From: Opitutaceae bacterium
GTDB taxonomy: Bacteria; Verrucomicrobiota; Verrucomicrobiia; Opitutales; Opitutaceae
Direction of reading: 5' to 3'
Assembly (NCBI GenBank): GCA_005787865.1
Contig: SXZN01000148.1
Coordinates: forward strand, 1 to 8,530
DNA length: 8,530 bases
This document shows, one piece after another, positions 6,548 to 8,530 of the stretch. The notes under the pieces are model-generated. The model saw only the letters and a list, made by a program, of their open reading frames with translations. It was not told the DNA's origin and ran no database searches. Numbering within the stretch: position 1 is the first letter of the stretch; the number at the start of each line of letters is the position of its first letter. Position numbers and translations under genes: made by a program.

Positions 6548-7201
6548 TTATGGCTTGGGCAATTTCTTTAGCTGCGCCCGCGCTAATTGGGTGGCCTGAG
6601 TAATTTGTTCCGCCGTCATTAATTTTTTGATGACCTTAAGATTCTTGGCGGCGATTTCGTTGCCGAGGTCGCTCGCCACCTGCCACCAGAGATAGGCCTC
6701 GCGCAAATTTTGAGGAACCCCGTCGCCCTGCGCATAGGCGGCGCCGAGGTTAACTTGGGCGCTTATTTCACCTTATTCTGCGCTGAGCCGATAGCATTTC
6801 AGCGCTTCCGTTTTATCCTGCGGGACGCCGGTGCCGCTGGCGTACATGGCGGCGAGACTATTGAGGGCGTACACATCGCCTTGGGCTGCGCTCAAACGAT
6901 ACCAGCGCAGAGTTTCCTTAAGATCTTTAGCTATGCCGATGCCGGTAGCGTACATTAAGCCGAGGGAATATTGACTGCTGGCATTACCTTGTTCCGCCGC
7001 TTTGCGAATCCACTGGATCGCTTCGGCCTCGTTTTTTTCTACCCCGCGGCCGTTCGCGAGGGCTAGACCGAGTTGCCACTGGGCATTGACGTCACCCGCG
7101 GCGGCTTGCTTGCGCCAATCGGTTACGAACCAAGACTCTGCGCATGCAGCATTAATCAAGAGCGTGAATCCGAGTAGACCTTGGCCCATTGATTTCAACA
7201 T
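6548..7201 (-). pseudogene. Secreted Sel1-repeat protein interrupted by one in-frame TAA
   Basis: The intact frame would encode 216 residues plus one nonsense codon. The N-terminus looks like a type I signal peptide (hydrophobic to about residue 20, possible cleavage after ACA at 19-21). Four tandem 36-residue Sel1 (TPR-like) repeats follow at 37-72, 73-108, 109-144 and 145-180, each with the A-x-x-x-LG-x-x-Y/A core and a G-x-G turn. Codon 143, at 6773-6775, is TAA. The same repeat position is Gln71 in repeat 1 and Gln107 in repeat 2, so one CAA-to-TAA change explains it. Beyond the stop the frame continues cleanly for 74 codons, through repeat 4 and a tail with the motif MTAEQITQATQLAR that commonly closes Sel1 proteins, to a TAA at 6548-6550. 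No in-frame start codon follows the stop closely, so only a 142-residue product is expected without readthrough. Sel1 proteins act as protein-interaction scaffolds; this one's partner is unknown. Confidence 0.85.
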
Positions 7202-7253
7202 AAGCTTATTTATGCGCCGGCCGAGTGCTTGTAAAGCGGCGTCCCCAGATTCA

Positions 7254-7282
7254 TTTTCAATCTACTTAGGTTCAGATAAAAT
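7254..7282 (+). promoter_or_regulatory. Sigma70-like promoter for the rhomboid gene
   Basis: TTTTCA (7254-7259, four of six matches to TTGACA) is followed after exactly 17 bases by TAAAAT (7277-7282, five of six matches to TATAAT). Transcription would begin near 7289, leaving a leader of about 90 bases before the rhomboid ATG. The -35 box overlaps TTGAAA on the opposite strand, which could serve the divergent Sel1 gene. Confidence 0.5.
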
Positions 7283-7366
7283 ACGGGACACTGGTTTCAG
7301 TTAGGCAAAATTCAACACGATGCCTCGTCGGAGAGAGCTGGATTTTTTCGGTTAAACGAACATCAC

Positions 7367-7376
7367 TGATTAATCA
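7367..7376. repeat. Perfect 10-bp palindrome over the rhomboid ribosome-binding region
   Basis: TGATTAATCA is perfectly self-complementary and ends two bases before the rhomboid ATG, where a Shine-Dalgarno would normally sit; none is seen. It could be a small operator or chance in an AT-rich leader. Confidence 0.25.
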
Positions 7377-7378
7377 CT

Positions 7379-7951
7379 ATGGATGAAGTTTTCAGTTATC
7401 TCGCGCAGCTTTTTACAACGGCGCCCTACTATTATCTTTCATGGCCTGCCACCGCCATGTTGGTCGGAACATTGGTTGGGGTAATGTCGACGGCGGCGGC
7501 GACCGCTCTCGCGGTGGTGCCGCGCACGGAACGCGGTCTGCTTGGCCTTTTTACGGCTCCCTTTGTGCACGCCAATTTTGCGCATTTTGCCGCAAATTTG
7601 CCGCCATTTTTAATCTTAGGGGCGCTGGTGCTGCGGCGTGAGCAGACGCAATTCTTAATCATCGGCTTGGCGATGACGTTTGGCCAAGGGGGACTACTCT
7701 GGCTTGCCGGGCGCAAGGCGGCTCATGTCGGCATGAGCGGGGTGATTTTTAGTTTTTTTGGTTACCTGATTATGCTGGCTTGGCTGACGCGAACGACGCC
7801 GGACTTACTGGTGGCGGGCGGGGTATTAATTTTTTATGGCGGTATGCTCGCTGGCCTAAAACCCGCCCGCAATGGAACCTCGTGGGAAGGCCATCTCTTT
7901 GGACTTTTGATTGGCTTGGCGGTCGCGTGGATTCGGCACACTTGGTTTTAG
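7379..7951 (+). CDS. Rhomboid family intramembrane serine protease
   Basis: This is a 190-residue polytopic membrane protein with about six hydrophobic segments, the minimal bacterial rhomboid core. The catalytic dyad is visible: Ser120 in GMSG (118-121) and His172 in WEGHLFG (169-175). The second-helix motif HANFAHFAAN gives His64, His69 and Asn73, matching the conserved HxxxxHxxxN oxyanion and support residues known from E. coli GlpG. It lacks a separate cytoplasmic domain or extra C-terminal helix. Rhomboids cut single-pass membrane proteins within or beside their transmembrane helix; the substrate is not deducible here. It is transcribed divergently from the Sel1 gene and followed 55 bases later by a lipoprotein gene on the same strand. 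The ATG at 7379 has no Shine-Dalgarno, but the frame begins here and gives the expected N-terminus. Confidence 0.92.
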   Translation: MDEVFSYLAQLFTTAPYYYLSWPATAMLVGTLVGVMSTAAATALAVVPRTERGLLGLFTAPFVHANFAHFAANLPPFLILGALVLRREQTQFLIIGLAMTFGQGGLLWLAGRKAAHVGMSGVIFSFFGYLIMLAWLTRTTPDLLVAGGVLIFYGGMLAGLKPARNGTSWEGHLFGLLIGLAVAWIRHTWF

Positions 7952-7997
7952 GATTAGGCTTTTTCGGTTCTGGGCCGAAGTTCCTTGGTCGGCGGAC

Positions 7998-8001
7998 GGA
8001 G
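7998..8001 (+). promoter_or_regulatory. Shine-Dalgarno GGAG before the ATG at 8007
   Basis: GGAG lies five bases before ATG 8007 and is one of the few good ribosome-binding sites in the window. It favours 8007 over the downstream ATG at 8058 as the lipoprotein start, although the extra residues are unusual for a signal peptide. Confidence 0.5.
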
Positions 8002-8006
8002 CAATA

Positions 8007-8530
8007 ATGGCAGATGATTTTGTTGAGTTGGGGCGCGATTTAGCTAAAGTGAATTGCATGATCTCCCTTACTCATCATCGCTCGCGGAATAATTTATTTC
8101 TGCATTATTTAATCTCTCTCCTCGCGCTCATCACCGCTTTCCTGGTCACCGGTTGTGAAACTTCGGGCATTTCGAATCGGATTACGGAGAAGGCGGCTAT
8201 TTTTAACACCCTGCCGCCCATTCAGCAGCAGGATATCAAGAATGGTTATATCGGTGACGGTTATACGACCGACATGGTTTACATGGCCGTTGGCCAGCCG
8301 TCGAAAACTTCAACGACCTCAAATGGGCAGGACACCACTTGGACCTACAATAATTTTTACCCCGCTTATAGTTCGCAGAGTCCGCAAAACACGTTCGATT
8401 CGGCGCACACCGCTGGTCGCTCTGGAGCGAATGATTATGTATCGGCCAATGCGCCCGGGGCGAACAAGAGTCTCAGCGATACCAGTACAAAGGGCGCCGT
8501 GCAGACCTCCGCTACGATTCCCGATCTCCC
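8007..8530 (+). CDS. Lipoprotein with SmpA/OmlA-like segment, partial (3' end outside window)
   Basis: The frame is open from ATG 8007 to the right edge (174 codons seen). Numbered from 8007, a hydrophobic stretch (about 30-46) leads to the lipobox LVTGC with Cys50, so the mature protein should be lipid-anchored, probably in the outer membrane because Glu, not Asp, follows the Cys. Residues about 68-118 (QQQDIKNGYIGDGYT, then VYMAVGQPSK and WTYNNF) resemble the short alpha-beta-beta pattern of SmpA/OmlA (BamE-like) domains, where a G-x-P turn precedes a W-x-Y strand. From about 120 onward the sequence is Ser/Thr/Asn/Ala-rich and looks disordered. The start is uncertain: 8007 has a Shine-Dalgarno but gives an acidic N-terminus, while ATG 8058 gives a conventional basic signal peptide without one. 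A role in envelope biogenesis is speculative. Confidence 0.72.
   Translation, partial: MADDFVELGRDLAKVNCMISLTHHRSRNNLFLHYLISLLALITAFLVTGCETSGISNRITEKAAIFNTLPPIQQQDIKNGYIGDGYTTDMVYMAVGQPSKTSTTSNGQDTTWTYNNFYPAYSSQSPQNTFDSAHTAGRSGANDYVSANAPGANKSLSDTSTKGAVQTSATIPDL

Noticed and set aside
6773..6775. TAA read as glutamine (reassigned genetic code)
   Set aside because: Several neighbouring intact genes end at TAA exactly at their family-expected C-termini, so a local mutation or sequence error is simpler.
6710..6958. An 82-residue plus-strand ORF across the Sel1 stop
   Set aside because: It is antisense to the continuous Sel1 repeat frame on both sides of the nonsense codon; the repeat register is far stronger evidence.
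7002..7304. A 100-residue plus-strand ORF overlapping the Sel1 gene
   Set aside because: It lies antisense to a clear repeat protein, has no recognisable domain, and its composition mirrors the opposite-strand coding sequence.
7320..7355. An 11-residue ORF in the rhomboid leader
   Set aside because: It has no Shine-Dalgarno and no leader-peptide-like codon run, so it is not called as a gene; it is mentioned only with the leader finding.
7960..7980. Possible terminator after the rhomboid gene (TTCGG and CCGAA arms)
   Set aside because: The stem has only five pairs and no T-tract follows; transcription into the lipoprotein gene is just as likely.

Overview
The window looks like a chromosomal segment of a moderately GC-rich Gram-negative bacterium. 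Dense oxidoreductase-rich sugar-type catabolic genes, a secreted beta-propeller protein, a lipoprotein with a lipobox, and weak or absent Shine-Dalgarno sequences before most genes fit a polysaccharide-degrading Verrucomicrobiota (Opitutales-like) genome. That placement is an inference from gene flavour only; there is no rRNA or marker gene to confirm it. No tRNA, rRNA, CRISPR array, insertion sequence or phage gene was seen. No stretch over 300 bases lacks a gene.

Left two thirds (1-6430): a catabolic cluster around a divergent promoter region (4360-4519). Leftward from it runs a tight four-gene operon of NAD(P)-dependent enzymes: a short-chain dehydrogenase (SDR), an aldo/keto reductase (AKR), a Gfo/Idh/MocA dehydrogenase and a medium-chain dehydrogenase (MDR) without zinc ligands, with gaps of 15, 13 and 24 bases. 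Rightward run an RraA/HMG-aldolase-like protein and a signal-peptide-bearing five-bladed-propeller (GH43/GH130-like) protein. The tail of an amidohydrolase-2 family hydrolase enters from the left and converges on the operon. A secreted glycan-active candidate, several sugar-type dehydrogenases, a possible lactonase and a pyruvate-type aldolase together suggest stepwise oxidation, ring opening and cleavage of a sugar or sugar acid. The substrate is not readable from the sequence, and no dehydratase, transporter or regulator lies in the window. A LacI-type palindrome centred on CG (4395-4410) lies in the divergent region.

Right third (6431-8530): apparently unrelated genes. A secreted Sel1-repeat protein on the minus strand is interrupted by one in-frame TAA, exactly where the preceding repeats carry a glutamine codon; the reading frame continues intact for another 74 codons to a natural end. 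Divergent from it is a complete rhomboid intramembrane protease with a good sigma70-like promoter. Downstream is the start of a lipoprotein that runs off the window; its mature part has a short SmpA/OmlA (BamE)-like segment and then a Ser/Thr/Asn-rich stretch.
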